Source: Planctomycetota bacterium (GTDB lineage Bacteria; Planctomycetota; UBA1135; GCA-002686595). Taken from it: 64,000 nucleotides of DNA. Of the stretch, positions 1 to 9,294 are shown one piece after another. The position numbers were made by a program, and so were the translations under genes. Numbering within the stretch: the stretch's first letter is position 1; each line of letters begins with the position of its first letter. The stretch covers positions 186,001 to 250,000 of the forward strand of contig JADJLZ010000012.1 of NCBI GenBank assembly GCA_016709875.1, given 5' to 3'. The notes under the pieces are model-generated. The model worked only from the letters and a program-made list of their open reading frames with translations, made no database searches and was not told the origin of the DNA.

Positions 1-53
1 GGGGCTAGCATCGGCGCACCCTTGGCTCCTCCGAAGACATCGAGCGTGACACC

Positions 54-1892
54 ATGATGGAACTTGCATTCGTGCTCTGCGCGACGTTCACAGCATTCGC
101 CGCCGAACCGACCGCGCAACATCGCTCAGCCGGCCAGAGCGAGCGCGTCGTCGTGACGGCGAAAGGCGCCTTCCGTCAGCTCACGGAGGAAACCGAGGGA
201 AACACGGTGTTCCAGCCCCTGCAAGGCACCGGATCGCTGTGGACGCGGGACGACAACGGCTTGGGGTGGATTGGGAGCGCTGTCTCGATCGGGAACCACG
301 GCAGCGAGGTCTTCGGCGAGCACAACCTCAACAACCAGCGCGCGGAACTCTTCTCGGCCTTCGATGCGAATCCTCCCAACGCGATCTGGAGCGACCTCGC
401 CGCACTCGGGAGCAGCGGCCACCACGTCGCGTCGGCCGAGTCTGCCAGCCTGGACGTGGCGCTGCACACCTTCCAGGCGGGCACGTCGAACGCCTCGTGC
501 GTGCTCTCGAAGTACACCGCCACCTCGGGCGGCACGCCCGATTGGACCTACACTTTCGCCGCGGGCCTCGAGGGCGCGAACGTGGCCGTCTCGCGCGACG
601 GGTCGCGCATCGTGGCCGCCGCCAGCGACCACACGAACTCTTCGGCGCGCATCGCCGTCTTCGGGCCGGACTCCAACGTTCCGCTCTCGCAGACGACGAT
701 CGCGCTCGGCGGCGCGAACAACGGCGTGCGCGGCTTCGACCTCTCGGCCGACGGGAGCACGCTCTACTTCAGCTCCTTCGACACGCCCGTCAATGCCTAC
801 ATCTTCAACGTTGCGGCGCACAGCGTGGTCTTCACCACGCCGATCAACGCCAGCTTCGACAGCCACGCGATCTCGGGCAACGGTTCGATCTTCGCCTTCG
901 GCAATTTCGGCACTCTCTCGCTCTACGAGAAGATCGGCGGCGTCTACACGCGCACCTACACGCGCAGCGTGCCCGGCACGGTCTACTGCGGCGCGATCGA
1001 CCTCTCGGACGACGGCTCGACAGCCGCGTTCGGCTGGGCCTCGTACACGACGGCGCTGACGGTGCAGATCGAGGCCCTCGACGTGCCGTCGAAGACGATC
1101 ACGATGACCGACATGGTCACTTCCACCAGTCCGGGCCTGCAGAACGTGGTCTCGTCCATCGCCTGCTCGGCCAAGGGCGAACGCTTCGCGGTCGGCTTGT
1201 GGGGCGACGCGACCGGGCCCGTGGCCGAGGCGCGCGTCTACGCGCGCAACCAGAACGCGCCGATCGTGAGTCTGGACGTCGGCGGGTCGGTCTACGGCGT
1301 CGCGATCTCGGCCGACGGCTTTCGCGCCGCATTCAGCAGCAAGTCGATGCACGCCAACCAGCTCGGACACGGCGGCGCGATCGATTTGCTCGGCGTCCAC
1401 ACGCCCTTCACCAGCATGTGCTCCGGCAATGGCTCGCTCGCCACGAGCTGTCCGTGCGGGAACAGCGGCTTGGCCGGACGCGGTTGCGAGAACTCCGCGA
1501 GCACCGGCGGCGGCCTGCTGACCGCGTCGGGGGCCGTGGCTCCGGACAGTGTGGTCCTCACGGCCAGCAACGTGACCGGTAGCGAGTTCTCGGTAGTGCT
1601 GCAGGGGCGCACCGTCGACCTCTCCGGGGCGGTCTTCGGCGACGGTGTGCGCTGCGTGAGCGGCACGCTCAAGCGCCTCTACGCCAGGAACGCCATCAAC
1701 GGCACGCTCGTGGCGCCGATTTCGGGCGAACCCTCGATCAGCGCGCGCTCCGCAGCGCTCGGCGACCCGATCGCGAACGGCGAGCACCGTACGTACCAGG
1801 TCTACTACCGTGACCCGGCCACGGGCTTTTGCGGGTCCTCGGCCGGCGGCGGCACCTTCAACATCACCAACGCGGTGCGCGTGAACTGGTGA
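54..1892 (+). CDS. Secreted beta-propeller protein with shared Cys-rich C-terminal domain (paralogue 1 of 3)
   Basis: The 612-residue product starts with a short hydrophobic signal peptide ending near AFAA (residues 1-17). Its middle part carries repeated blade motifs of the type DxSxDGSxxxxG (GFDLSADGSTLY, AIDLSDDGSTAAFGW, GVAISADGFRAAF), as in WD40/PD40-like propellers. From about residue 456 (base 1419) runs a 157-residue domain with CPCGN, GRGC, GVRC and YYRDP motifs that ends in a terminal W; the same domain occurs in five other proteins here. The protein is closely related to the next two genes, so the three form a tandem family. ATG ATG at 54/57 both fit as start. A TAGCAT box lies at 6-11. 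I infer extracytoplasmic location; the ligand or function is unknown. Confidence 0.85.
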   Translation: MMELAFVLCATFTAFAAEPTAQHRSAGQSERVVVTAKGAFRQLTEETEGNTVFQPLQGTGSLWTRDDNGLGWIGSAVSIGNHGSEVFGEHNLNNQRAELFSAFDANPPNAIWSDLAALGSSGHHVASAESASLDVALHTFQAGTSNASCVLSKYTATSGGTPDWTYTFAAGLEGANVAVSRDGSRIVAAASDHTNSSARIAVFGPDSNVPLSQTTIALGGANNGVRGFDLSADGSTLYFSSFDTPVNAYIFNVAAHSVVFTTPINASFDSHAISGNGSIFAFGNFGTLSLYEKIGGVYTRTYTRSVPGTVYCGAIDLSDDGSTAAFGWASYTTALTVQIEALDVPSKTITMTDMVTSTSPGLQNVVSSIACSAKGERFAVGLWGDATGPVAEARVYARNQNAPIVSLDVGGSVYGVAISADGFRAAFSSKSMHANQLGHGGAIDLLGVHTPFTSMCSGNGSLATSCPCGNSGLAGRGCENSASTGGGLLTASGAVAPDSVVLTASNVTGSEFSVVLQGRTVDLSGAVFGDGVRCVSGTLKRLYARNAINGTLVAPISGEPSISARSAALGDPIANGEHRTYQVYYRDPATGFCGSSAGGGTFNITNAVRVNW

Positions 1893-1896
1893 GCGA

Positions 1897-1915
1897 CCGG
1901 GGCGCGAGGCCCCGG
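1897..1915 (+). terminator. GC-rich hairpin after paralogue 1
   Basis: A perfect 7-bp stem (CCGGGGC / GCCCCGG) with a 5-nt loop starts four bases after the stop codon. There is no T tract, so it may terminate weakly or protect the 3' end. Confidence 0.5.
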
Positions 1916-1937
1916 CGTGAACAGGACTTCGACACGG

Positions 1938-1972
1938 TTCGCACAGCCGAGATCCGTGGATAGGGATAGGAT
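1938..1972 (+). promoter_or_regulatory. Candidate promoter for paralogue 2
   Basis: TTCGCA at 1938-1943 is followed after 17 nt by TAGGGA (1961-1966) and then by TAGGAT (1967-1972), a plausible -35/-10 pair. The region GTGGA...TCCAC (1956-1980) is also an imperfect inverted repeat that could act as an operator or leader hairpin. Confidence 0.4.
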
Positions 1973-2016
1973 GGCTCCACTTCGGGAACTCCCCACTGGA
2001 ATTGAGTGTGAACGCC

Positions 2017-3852
2017 ATGATGAACCCCGTCTTCCTGCTCCTCGTCGGATCGACTCCGAGTCTCCTGCCCGCGCCCGCCATAGCACCCGCTGCGGCAACC
2101 GGCCAGCGCGTCGTCGTGACGCCGGAAGGGGCCTTCCTGCGTGCGGACGCGAGCGCCCAGCGCGCGAACGCCCCGCAGGCGATGCAGAGCGCCGGCACGC
2201 TCTGGACCGCGCCCGACAACGGCCTCTTGTGGATCGGAAATGCGGTCTCGATCGGCAACCACGGCAGCGAGGTGTTCAGCGAGTACGACCTGAACAACCA
2301 GCGCGCGGAGCTCTTCTCGGCCTTCGACACGAACCCGCCGACCGCGCTCTGGACGGACCTCTCGGCCGCGGGGAGTGGTGACGCGCACGTCGCCTCCTCC
2401 GAGAACGGCAACGTGCACGTCTCGCTGCACACCTTCAACCAGGGCCAGCCGGGTGCGGCTTGCATCCTCTCGAAGTACACCTCGCTCTCGGGCGGCACGC
2501 CCGACTGGACCTACACCTTCCCGACGCTGGCGAACGGGTCGAAGCTCGGCATCTCGCGCGACGGCCAGACGATCGTCGCCGCGGCGAGCGATCCGACCAC
2601 CTCTTCGGTCGACATCGCCGTGTTCACGCCGGCCTCGAACGTGCCCGTGTCCTTCACCAACTTCCCGCTCGGCGGCGCGAGCAACGGAGTGCGCGGGTTC
2701 GACCTCTCGGCCGACGGCAGCACGCTCTACCTCAGCGCCGGCGGAACCCCCGTCAACGCGTACATCTTCGACATCGCCACGCACACCTCGGTCTTCAACA
2801 CGCCGATCAACGCCAGCTTCGACAGCCACGCGATCTCGGGTGACGGCTCGGTCTTCGCCTTCGGCAACTTCGGCACGATGAACCTCTTCGAGAAGGTGGC
2901 CGGCGTGTACACCAACACCTACACGCGCACGCTGCCCGGCTCGAACTACTGCGGCTACATCGACATCTCCGACGACGGCTCGACCGTGGCCTTCGGCTGG
3001 ACCTTCTACCTCAACTACTTGCCGGTGCAGATCGAGGCCGTCAACGTGGCCACGCACACCGTGACGATGAGCGATCTGGTCACCTCCAGCGCCACGAATC
3101 TGCAGAACATCGTCTCGGGCATTTCCTGCTCGGCCGACGGCGAGCACTTCGCGGCGGCCCTTTGGGGCGACGGCAGCGGCCCCGTGGCCGAGGCGCGCCT
3201 GTACTCGAAGCACCAGAACGCGCCGGTTGCGACTGCGAACCTGAACGGATCGGTGTTCGGCCTGCAGATCTCGGCCGACGGCGAGCGCGCGGTGTTCGGC
3301 AGCAAGTCGGTGCACGCGAACCAGTTCGGCAACGGCGGCGAGCTCGACCTCGTCGGTATTGCGACGCCCTTCACGAACTTCTGCTCCGGCAGCGGCTCGC
3401 TCCCGACAGCTTGCCCGTGTGGGAACACCGGGATGCTCGGCCGCGGCTGCCAGAACTCCGCCACGACGGGCGGCGCGCTGCTGACCGCGGCGGGCAACGT
3501 GGCGCCCGACACGGTGGTGCTGACCTCGAGCAACGAGCTCCCGCACGCGGTCTCGATCGTGCTGCAGGGCAACAGCGACCTCGTGAACGGTGCTACCTTC
3601 GGCGACGGCGTGCGCTGTGTCGGCGGGACTCTGAAGCGCCTGTACATCCACCAGGCCGTGAACGGCACGGTCGTGGCTCCGGTCGCGGGCGACCTGTCGA
3701 TCACGGCGCGCTCGGCCACGCTCGGCGATCCGATCTCGAGTGGGCAGACGCGCAGCTACCAGGTGTACTATCGCGATCCGACGGTGGCCTTCTGCGCCGC
3801 GCCGACGGGGGACACGTTCAACGTGTCCAACGCGGTGCGCGTGAACTGGTGA
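2017..3852 (+). CDS. Secreted beta-propeller protein with shared Cys-rich C-terminal domain (paralogue 2 of 3)
   Basis: The frame is open from a TTG at 2002, but I place the start at ATG 2017 (ATG ATG again at 2017/2020), which leaves a compact signal peptide (MMNPVFLLLVGSTPSLLPAP). The mature part matches paralogue 1 almost blade for blade (GFDLSADGSTLYLS, FDSHAISGDGSVFAFG, YIDISDDGSTVAFGW). The shared C-terminal domain begins at base 3382 with CSGSGSLPTACPCGN and ends in NAVRVNW. It is separated from paralogue 1 by about 125 bp with a hairpin and its own candidate promoter, so it is probably transcribed separately. Role unknown; likely an exported binding or structural protein. Confidence 0.85.
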   Translation: MMNPVFLLLVGSTPSLLPAPAIAPAAATGQRVVVTPEGAFLRADASAQRANAPQAMQSAGTLWTAPDNGLLWIGNAVSIGNHGSEVFSEYDLNNQRAELFSAFDTNPPTALWTDLSAAGSGDAHVASSENGNVHVSLHTFNQGQPGAACILSKYTSLSGGTPDWTYTFPTLANGSKLGISRDGQTIVAAASDPTTSSVDIAVFTPASNVPVSFTNFPLGGASNGVRGFDLSADGSTLYLSAGGTPVNAYIFDIATHTSVFNTPINASFDSHAISGDGSVFAFGNFGTMNLFEKVAGVYTNTYTRTLPGSNYCGYIDISDDGSTVAFGWTFYLNYLPVQIEAVNVATHTVTMSDLVTSSATNLQNIVSGISCSADGEHFAAALWGDGSGPVAEARLYSKHQNAPVATANLNGSVFGLQISADGERAVFGSKSVHANQFGNGGELDLVGIATPFTNFCSGSGSLPTACPCGNTGMLGRGCQNSATTGGALLTAAGNVAPDTVVLTSSNELPHAVSIVLQGNSDLVNGATFGDGVRCVGGTLKRLYIHQAVNGTVVAPVAGDLSITARSATLGDPISSGQTRSYQVYYRDPTVAFCAAPTGDTFNVSNAVRVNW

Positions 3853-3913
3853 GAGCCGCCGCCCCGTCCCACCCGGCGCGGGTGTGACGGCTGGCGCAAC
3901 ACACGGTTGCAAA

Positions 3914-3956
3914 GGGGGGGTAGACTCGGTTCGTCCAGGACCGAGGTTGCCCCCCC
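3914..3956 (+). promoter_or_regulatory. Two-part hairpin ending one base before the start codon of paralogue 3
   Basis: Seven G (3914-3920) pair with seven C (3950-3956), and inside them CTCGGT (3925-3930) pairs with ACCGAG (3940-3945) around a 9-nt loop. The ATG follows at 3958. A TAGACT box (3921-3926) lies inside the 5' arm. If that box is the -10 element the full hairpin is DNA only; if transcription starts upstream, the stem would cover the ribosome binding region. Confidence 0.45.
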
Positions 3957-3957
3957 T

Positions 3958-5790
3958 ATGAATTCCTTGTTCGTTCTCCTGCAGCTCGGCGCGGCGAGTG
4001 CTTCCGCGCAGCTTCCTCCTCCGGCCCAACGCGTCGTCGTGACGAGCGAGGGTGCATTCGTACGCGAAGCGCCCTCGGTGAGCGTGCCCGGCGGGCCGCA
4101 GCCGATGCAGAGCGCGGGAACGCTCTGGACGCGCACCGACGGCGGATGGGGCTGGATCGGCGAGTCCGTCTCGATCGGCAACCACGCGAGCGAGGTCTTC
4201 GCGGAGCCCGAGTACCAGAGCCAGCGGGCGGAGCTCTACTCGGCCTTCGACGCGAACCCGCCGACCGCCCTGTGGAGCGACACGAACCTGCCGAACACGG
4301 ACGCGCACCACGTCGCGTCCGCGGACGACGCCGGGATCCACGTCTCGATGCGCGTCTACGGCTACGCGAGCCCGACGCCCTACTTCCAGCTCTCCAAGTA
4401 CAGCTCGCTCTCGGCCGGAGCGCCCGACTGGACCTACGCGTTCCCGACGCACGTGGCGGCCTTCAGCTCGCGCGTCGCGATCTCGCGCGACGGCCAGACG
4501 ATCGTCGCGGGCGCGTGCAACTCGACCACATCGACGCTCGACATCGCGGTCTTCCACCCCGACTCGAACGTGCCGGTCTCGTTCACGTCGATGCCGCTCA
4601 GCGGCACCAACAACTTCGTGCGCGCCTTCGATCTCTCGGCCGACGGCAGCACGCTCTACGTCGCCGACTACGGCAACGGGCCGACGCCGCCCTTGGCGCG
4701 CATCTGGGACGTCGCCAGCCACAGCCAGGTCTTCAGCACCCCGATCGGCGCGACCTTCGACAGCCACGGCATCTCGGGCGACGGCTCGGTCTTCGCGTAC
4801 GGCCTGTGGAGCCAGCTGGTCGTGTGGAAGAAGGTCGCCGGCGTGTACACGAACATCGCCTCGCACAGCGGACCGGGCTCGAGCTACATCGGCTACCTCG
4901 ACGTGTCGGACGACGGCTCCACGATCGCCTACGGCACCACGTTCTACCTCGGCTACCAGCAGGTACTGATCGAGTGCTTCGACGTCGCCAGCCAGAGCGT
5001 GACGATGTCGGAGACGGTCACTTCGGCCGTGCCCGCGCTGCAGAACATCGTCTCGGGCGTGTCGATCTCGGCGGATGGCGAGCGCTTCGCCGTGGGCCTA
5101 TGGGGCGACGGCAGCGGCCCGGTCGCGGAGGCGCGCCTGTATTCGAAGCACCAGAACGCGCCGATCGTGACCAGGAATCTCGCGGGCTCCGTTTTCGGCC
5201 TGGACATTTCGGGCGACGGTCAGCGCGCGGCGTTTGCCAGCCACAACATCCACGCGAACATCTCTCCCAGTGGCGGCGAGATCGATCTGCTCGGCGACGC
5301 GACGCCGTTCACGAACTTCTGCTTCGGCAACGGCTCGCTCTCGACGGCCTGCCCGTGCGGGAACAACGGTTTGCTCGGCCGAGGTTGCGAGAACTCCGCC
5401 ACGACGGGTGGCGCGCTGCTCAGCGCGACGGGCGGCGTCGCGCCGGATACGGTGGTGCTGAGCTCGAGCAGCGAACTCCCGCACGCGATCTCGATCGTGC
5501 TGCAGGGCAACTCGGACCTCTTGAACGGCGCGACCTTCGGCGACGGCGTGCGCTGCGTCGGCGGTTCCTTGAAGCGTCTGTACATCCACCAGGCGGTGAA
5601 CGGCACGGCAGTCGCGCCCTTTGCGGGGGATTTGTCGATCAGCGCGCGCTCGGCCGCGCTCGGCGATCCGATCTCGAGCGGCCAGACGCGCAGCTACCAG
5701 GTGTACTACCGCGATCCGGCTGTCGTCTTCTGCGCCGCACCGGCGGGGGACACGTTCAACGTGTCGAACGCGGTGCGCGTGAGCTGGTGA
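3958..5790 (+). CDS. Secreted beta-propeller protein with shared Cys-rich C-terminal domain (paralogue 3 of 3)
   Basis: The open frame reaches back to 3907, but the ATG at 3958 starts directly at a signal peptide (MNSLFVLLQLGAASASAQ, cleavage after ASAQ), so I use it. The 610-residue product keeps the blade motifs of its two neighbours (AFDLSADGSTLYVAD, YLDVSDDGSTIAYG, GVSISADGERFAVGLWGD). The shared C-terminal domain begins at base 5320 (CFGNGSLSTACPCGN) and ends NAVRVSW. Paralogues 2 and 3 are nearly identical in the C-terminal domain, which suggests recent duplication. The gene converges on the DUF4838 gene with only 15 bp between stops. Function unknown. Confidence 0.85.
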   Translation: MNSLFVLLQLGAASASAQLPPPAQRVVVTSEGAFVREAPSVSVPGGPQPMQSAGTLWTRTDGGWGWIGESVSIGNHASEVFAEPEYQSQRAELYSAFDANPPTALWSDTNLPNTDAHHVASADDAGIHVSMRVYGYASPTPYFQLSKYSSLSAGAPDWTYAFPTHVAAFSSRVAISRDGQTIVAGACNSTTSTLDIAVFHPDSNVPVSFTSMPLSGTNNFVRAFDLSADGSTLYVADYGNGPTPPLARIWDVASHSQVFSTPIGATFDSHGISGDGSVFAYGLWSQLVVWKKVAGVYTNIASHSGPGSSYIGYLDVSDDGSTIAYGTTFYLGYQQVLIECFDVASQSVTMSETVTSAVPALQNIVSGVSISADGERFAVGLWGDGSGPVAEARLYSKHQNAPIVTRNLAGSVFGLDISGDGQRAAFASHNIHANISPSGGEIDLLGDATPFTNFCFGNGSLSTACPCGNNGLLGRGCENSATTGGALLSATGGVAPDTVVLSSSSELPHAISIVLQGNSDLLNGATFGDGVRCVGGSLKRLYIHQAVNGTAVAPFAGDLSISARSAALGDPISSGQTRSYQVYYRDPAVVFCAAPAGDTFNVSNAVRVSW

Positions 5791-5805
5791 GCGCGGGCGG
5801 CGTCA

Positions 5806-7544
5806 CTACTTTGCGAGCTTGCGCATCTCCGCCAGCCACGCGTCGTAGCTCTGCCACTCGTTGATCTTCGTGACGCCCGAGGCGCGCGCGATGCGGTCGA
5901 AGCGCTCGAGCAGCGCAGCGCTCGGTGTGTGCGCGAGCTCGACGTACAGGATCGGCAGTCGCGCCGTCTCGACACGCGCCAGGACGGCGGGTTTGAAGTG
6001 CACGGCGTCCTCGGCCTGGTCGAAGAGCTCGTCCGAGCGCTTCAGCGTGGCCTCGTCGAAGAGCGGGGAATCCGGCCCGGCCCAGATGTTGAAGTGGATC
6101 GTCTGCTGCGCCGCGCGGTCGTGCAGCAGGCGGATGTACTGCGCCAGCGGCCGCTGCGCGTCCTCGTAGTAGCCCGCGAGGAACTCGCTGATCGCCTTCT
6201 CGGTGTCGTACTCGGGGTTCCAGAGCGCCTTCGCCAGGATCCAGGTGCGCAGCTCGGCGAACTCGCCGCCGGGTGTGAAGTAGTCGGCCTCTTCGTAGAC
6301 GCCCTTGACGCCGTTCTTCACGAAGGTGCGCAGGTTGGGCGCGATCGAGGTGAGGTTGGGGAAGGGCATGATCGAGTGCGAGTAGTCGATCACGTAGTCC
6401 CAGACGTAGAGGCGCTGCGAGCGCGCGCTCCATTCGCCCAGGTCGTAGACGAACTTCGCGTTGGCCTCGTCGAGAGCCGCGGGCGAGTCGAGCGGGTGGG
6501 CGAAGCAGCACTCGATCGAGCACAGGCGCACGATCACGTTGGCCAGCGGCTTCACCTTCTCCGGCGGCTTGCGCGTGAACTGGTAGGCGAGCGTGTCGAT
6601 GGCCTTGCCTGGGAATTCCTTGCCCAGCGCCGCGGCGATCGCGTTCACGAAGCGCAGGTAGGGCCCGCTCCAGGCCTGACCCTCCTCCTCGAAGACTCGT
6701 TTGCAGTCCGCACACTCGCAGGGCTGGAAGCAGTCGTTCTGCGACACGGAGAAAATCGCCGCGCCGGGGGCCGCCTTCATCCAGCCGCGCACGACCTCGA
6801 TCGCGCGCGCCAGCACCTCGGGGTTGGTGACGCACAGCTGCGCGTTCTCGGCCGTGCGCTTGCCGTCGACCTGCGAGAACCAGTCGGGATGCGCGGCGAA
6901 CTCGGAGGGCGGAACGATCTCGTTGAAGGTGTGGACGAAGTGGCTGTAGTCGAGCTTGCCGCCGCGCGCGGCGTCGATGCGTGTCTGCGTGCCGTTCAGG
7001 TGGTTGCGCACGGCCCAGTCGCCATCGCGCGAGTTCGGGTAGTCGGTGGCGCGGTATTCGAGCGGCGGCACGAAGCGCAGATCGCCTGTGGGAACGACGG
7101 GGAAGCGAGCTTCGGGATGTGCGCGACCTCGGGTGTGAACCAGCGGCAGCCGAGCTGCTCCTCGAGCAGCGCGTAGGCGCCGTAGAGCGTGCCGCGCGGC
7201 GTGTTGCCCGCGATCGCGATCGCCGCGGCGCTCGTGCGCACGAGGTAGCCCTCGTCGCCCAGCGCGCTGAGTTCCTGCGGCGTGATCCGCGCGAGGACGG
7301 CCGCGCGGCCCACGAGGATGCTCGCGGGACCGGCCCTGTCGGGTGTGACGAGCTCGAAGCGCGCGCCGCTGATCTCGCCCAGGAAGTGCGCGAGCTCCTC
7401 CGCGGCGTGGCGCTCGGCCGGATCGGCCTGTTCCGCGACGGCGATCGAGCACAGCGCCTTGCCCTGCGCCGCGATCACGAAACCCTCCGCGCGCGCGGCG
7501 TGTCCGACCGCGAGGACGGCGGCGCAGGCGAGCGCGAGCCGCAC
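5806..7544 (-). CDS. DUF4838-type secreted glycoside-hydrolase-like protein, frameshifted
   Basis: Two overlapping frames make one gene. The N-terminal part starts at a GTG (7544-7542) that overlaps the TAG of the upstream gene by one base, has a signal peptide (RLALACAAVLAVGHAARA) and a GH20-N-like segment with HAAEELAHFLGEISG and GRWFTPE-like motifs. The C-terminal part, from about base 7100, contains the DUF4838 core (YRATDYPNSRDGDW, SVSQNDCFQPCECADC, YEEADYFTPGGEF). The frame changes at a GGGG run (plus-strand 7099-7102); one extra G would restore a single protein of about 578 residues. This is probably a sequencing indel, though a true pseudogene cannot be excluded. DUF4838 proteins are thought to act on polysaccharides; the substrate is unknown. 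Confidence 0.75.
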
Positions 7545-8503
7545 TAGTACTCCCAGTGCTCGGAGAGCCCCTGGCTGATGTTGAAGGTGCTGGTCGACGA
7601 GCAGCTCCCGAGCACGCTCGGGTCGCGGTAGTAGACCTGATAGTAGCGCGTCGTTCCCGAGGCAAGCGGGTCGCCGAGCGCAGCAGAGCGCACATGCACG
7701 CTCGGATCGGTACCCGTGGGCGCAACGGCAACTCCACCGACCGCGTTGTGCACGTAGAGACGCTTGAGCGTCCCGCCCAGGCAGAGCACACCCTGGCCGA
7801 AGACGGCACCCGAAGTGTGCGTCACGCCCTGCAGGAAGACGCTCGTCGCGGTCGGCTTCTCGCCACTCGAGGTGAATTGCAGCGAGTCGTAGTTGATCGA
7901 GACCGCGCCGATCGAGCTGAGCTGCGCGCCGCCCGTCGCGCTCGAGTTGTCGCAGCCGTGGCCCGTGAGTCCGCTGTTCGCGCAGGGGCAGGCGACGGCC
8001 TGCGTCCCGTCGCCCAGGCAGAAGACGGTGCCAGAGTCGACCGGAACGATCATCCCGCCCGTAATCGGATAGGTGATCGTCGAGTTCGGATTGCCCAGGC
8101 CATCGTCGACCACGAAGAAGCTCGTCAGCTGATTCGGCGGCGTGCCGGGCGGATCGACGAAGACGACGCCCGCCGTCGTGGCGCTCCAGGGTGTCTGCAT
8201 CGGCACCTCGTAGTTGTACGACCAGGTTTGCGTGCTGTAGTCGCCGGTCAGCAGCGAGGGTGTGATCGTCACCGGCGAGACGAGCGGGTTTCCATTGATC
8301 TGGCCGTTCAGGAAGGCGCAAGTCACCCAGTGGCCGGTGGTGAAGTCGTAAGTGAAATGCCCGTCGAGCACGCCGGAGCCGCTGCCATAGGTGACGTTGA
8401 CCAGGTTGAAGCGGACCACCACATCGGCCTGGACCGCGCGAGGCAGGCCGAGGAGCCCGATGCAGAGGAGCGAGGTGCGCAGGAACAGTCGGAGTGCATT
8501 CAT
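7544..8503 (-). CDS. Secreted protein with shared Cys-rich C-terminal domain
   Basis: The start is placed at ATG 8503 (MNALRLFLRTSLLCIGLLGLP), which gives a clean signal peptide ending at AVQA; the open frame continues 20 codons upstream without a signal-like sequence. Residues about 25-160 form a small domain (VRFNLVNVTYGSGSGVLDGH) that resembles short PEP-CTERM-type secreted beta proteins but has no named match that I recognise. The shared C-terminal domain starts at base 8020 and reads back to 7547 (LGDGTQAVACPCAN, SALGDP, YYRDPS). It ends in HWEY rather than a bare W. The stop codon overlaps the start of the downstream DUF4838 gene (TAGTG), so the two are translationally coupled. Confidence 0.8.
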   Translation of the reverse strand: MNALRLFLRTSLLCIGLLGLPRAVQADVVVRFNLVNVTYGSGSGVLDGHFTYDFTTGHWVTCAFLNGQINGNPLVSPVTITPSLLTGDYSTQTWSYNYEVPMQTPWSATTAGVVFVDPPGTPPNQLTSFFVVDDGLGNPNSTITYPITGGMIVPVDSGTVFCLGDGTQAVACPCANSGLTGHGCDNSSATGGAQLSSIGAVSINYDSLQFTSSGEKPTATSVFLQGVTHTSGAVFGQGVLCLGGTLKRLYVHNAVGGVAVAPTGTDPSVHVRSAALGDPLASGTTRYYQVYYRDPSVLGSCSSTSTFNISQGLSEHWEY

Positions 8504-8533
8504 GGTCGGATACAGGGTCGGTGGAGAGGGGCG

Positions 8534-8557
8534 TATGCTGGGCCGCACCTCCGGAGG
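8534..8557 (+). promoter_or_regulatory. Candidate -10 box and palindrome upstream of the ECF sigma gene
   Basis: TATGCT at 8534-8539 matches the -10-like box seen before many genes here. The perfect 10-bp palindrome CCTCCGGAGG (8548-8557) follows. Both lie in the 104-bp divergent gap between the sigma gene and the minus-strand secreted protein. Confidence 0.35.
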
Positions 8558-8607
8558 GCACACGCATCCTCCCCTCGATTGCGCCGAAGCGGAAGGGAGG
8601 ACAGGCC

Positions 8608-9294
8608 ATGCGGTCCCAGCACCCGGAAATCACGCTCCCGGACCTTCGCAAGCGGGCCGCCGTGTCCGAGAGCGCCCGCCGAATTCCTGCCGAAGCTCGT
8701 AACCGAGCACCCGCGAGCGGCGTTTTCGATCTCGATGAGTGTCTTCGACGTGTCGCGGGGGGGGACGAGCAGGCCGCGCGCGCGCTGGTCGAGCGCTGTC
8801 ATCCGCTGGTGGCGCGGTTGGTGCGTGCGCACCGGCCGCGGACCCTCGGCGAAGACGATCTCGAGCAGGAGGTGTTCCTGAAGATGTTCGCGATGCTGCC
8901 GCGCTACGAGGCCCGCGAAGGCCAGCTCTTCGAGCACTGGCTCGCGCGCCTGTGCGTGCGCACCTGTCGCGACCTCCTGCGCGGCGAGCGTCGGCGCGCG
9001 GAAAACCTGCCGCTCTCGAGCGCTGCGCAGGAGTGGCTCGGTTCGCTCGCGCACGAGGCGCAGCCGACGGTCGAGGACGCGCACGCGGCGCGCGAGCTGG
9101 TCGAGCACCTGCTGGCGCAGCTCCCGCCGCAGGACCGGCTGGTGCTGACACTGCTCGACCTCGAGCAGCGCTCGACCTCCCAGATCGCGGCGCTCACCGG
9201 CTGGAGCCGCGCGCTGGTCAAGGTGCGCGCCTTCCGTGCGCGGTTGCGTCTGCGCGCGATCGCGCGCGAGCGCAAGGAGCTCGGCGATGGCTGA
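8608..9294 (+). CDS. ECF-type RNA polymerase sigma factor
   Basis: The 228-residue product has a sigma-2 region (DEQAARALVERCHPLVARLV, DDLEQEVFLKMF) and a sigma-4 helix-turn-helix (LPPQDRLVLTLLDLEQRSTSQIAALTGW), the ECF layout without region 3. The start at 8608 is supported by GGGAGGAC seven bases upstream; the frame is open further upstream but lacks a better site. The next gene overlaps by 8 bp and encodes a single-pass membrane protein, the usual place for an anti-sigma factor. The target regulon is probably the operon itself, including the DUF1800/DUF1501 pair; this is inferred from position only. Confidence 0.9.
   Translation: MRSQHPEITLPDLRKRAAVSESARRIPAEARNRAPASGVFDLDECLRRVAGGDEQAARALVERCHPLVARLVRAHRPRTLGEDDLEQEVFLKMFAMLPRYEAREGQLFEHWLARLCVRTCRDLLRGERRRAENLPLSSAAQEWLGSLAHEAQPTVEDAHAARELVEHLLAQLPPQDRLVLTLLDLEQRSTSQIAALTGWSRALVKVRAFRARLRLRAIARERKELGDG

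Noticed and set aside
2002..2016. TTG start for the second propeller gene
   Set aside because: ATG ATG at 2017/2020 matches the start of the first paralogue and leaves a better signal peptide.
126..4866. Very long open frames on the minus strand across the propeller genes (up to about 1000 codons)
   Set aside because: They are antisense shadows in a high-GC sequence: Arg/Ala/Gly/His-rich, without domains, while the plus strand carries clear homologous proteins.
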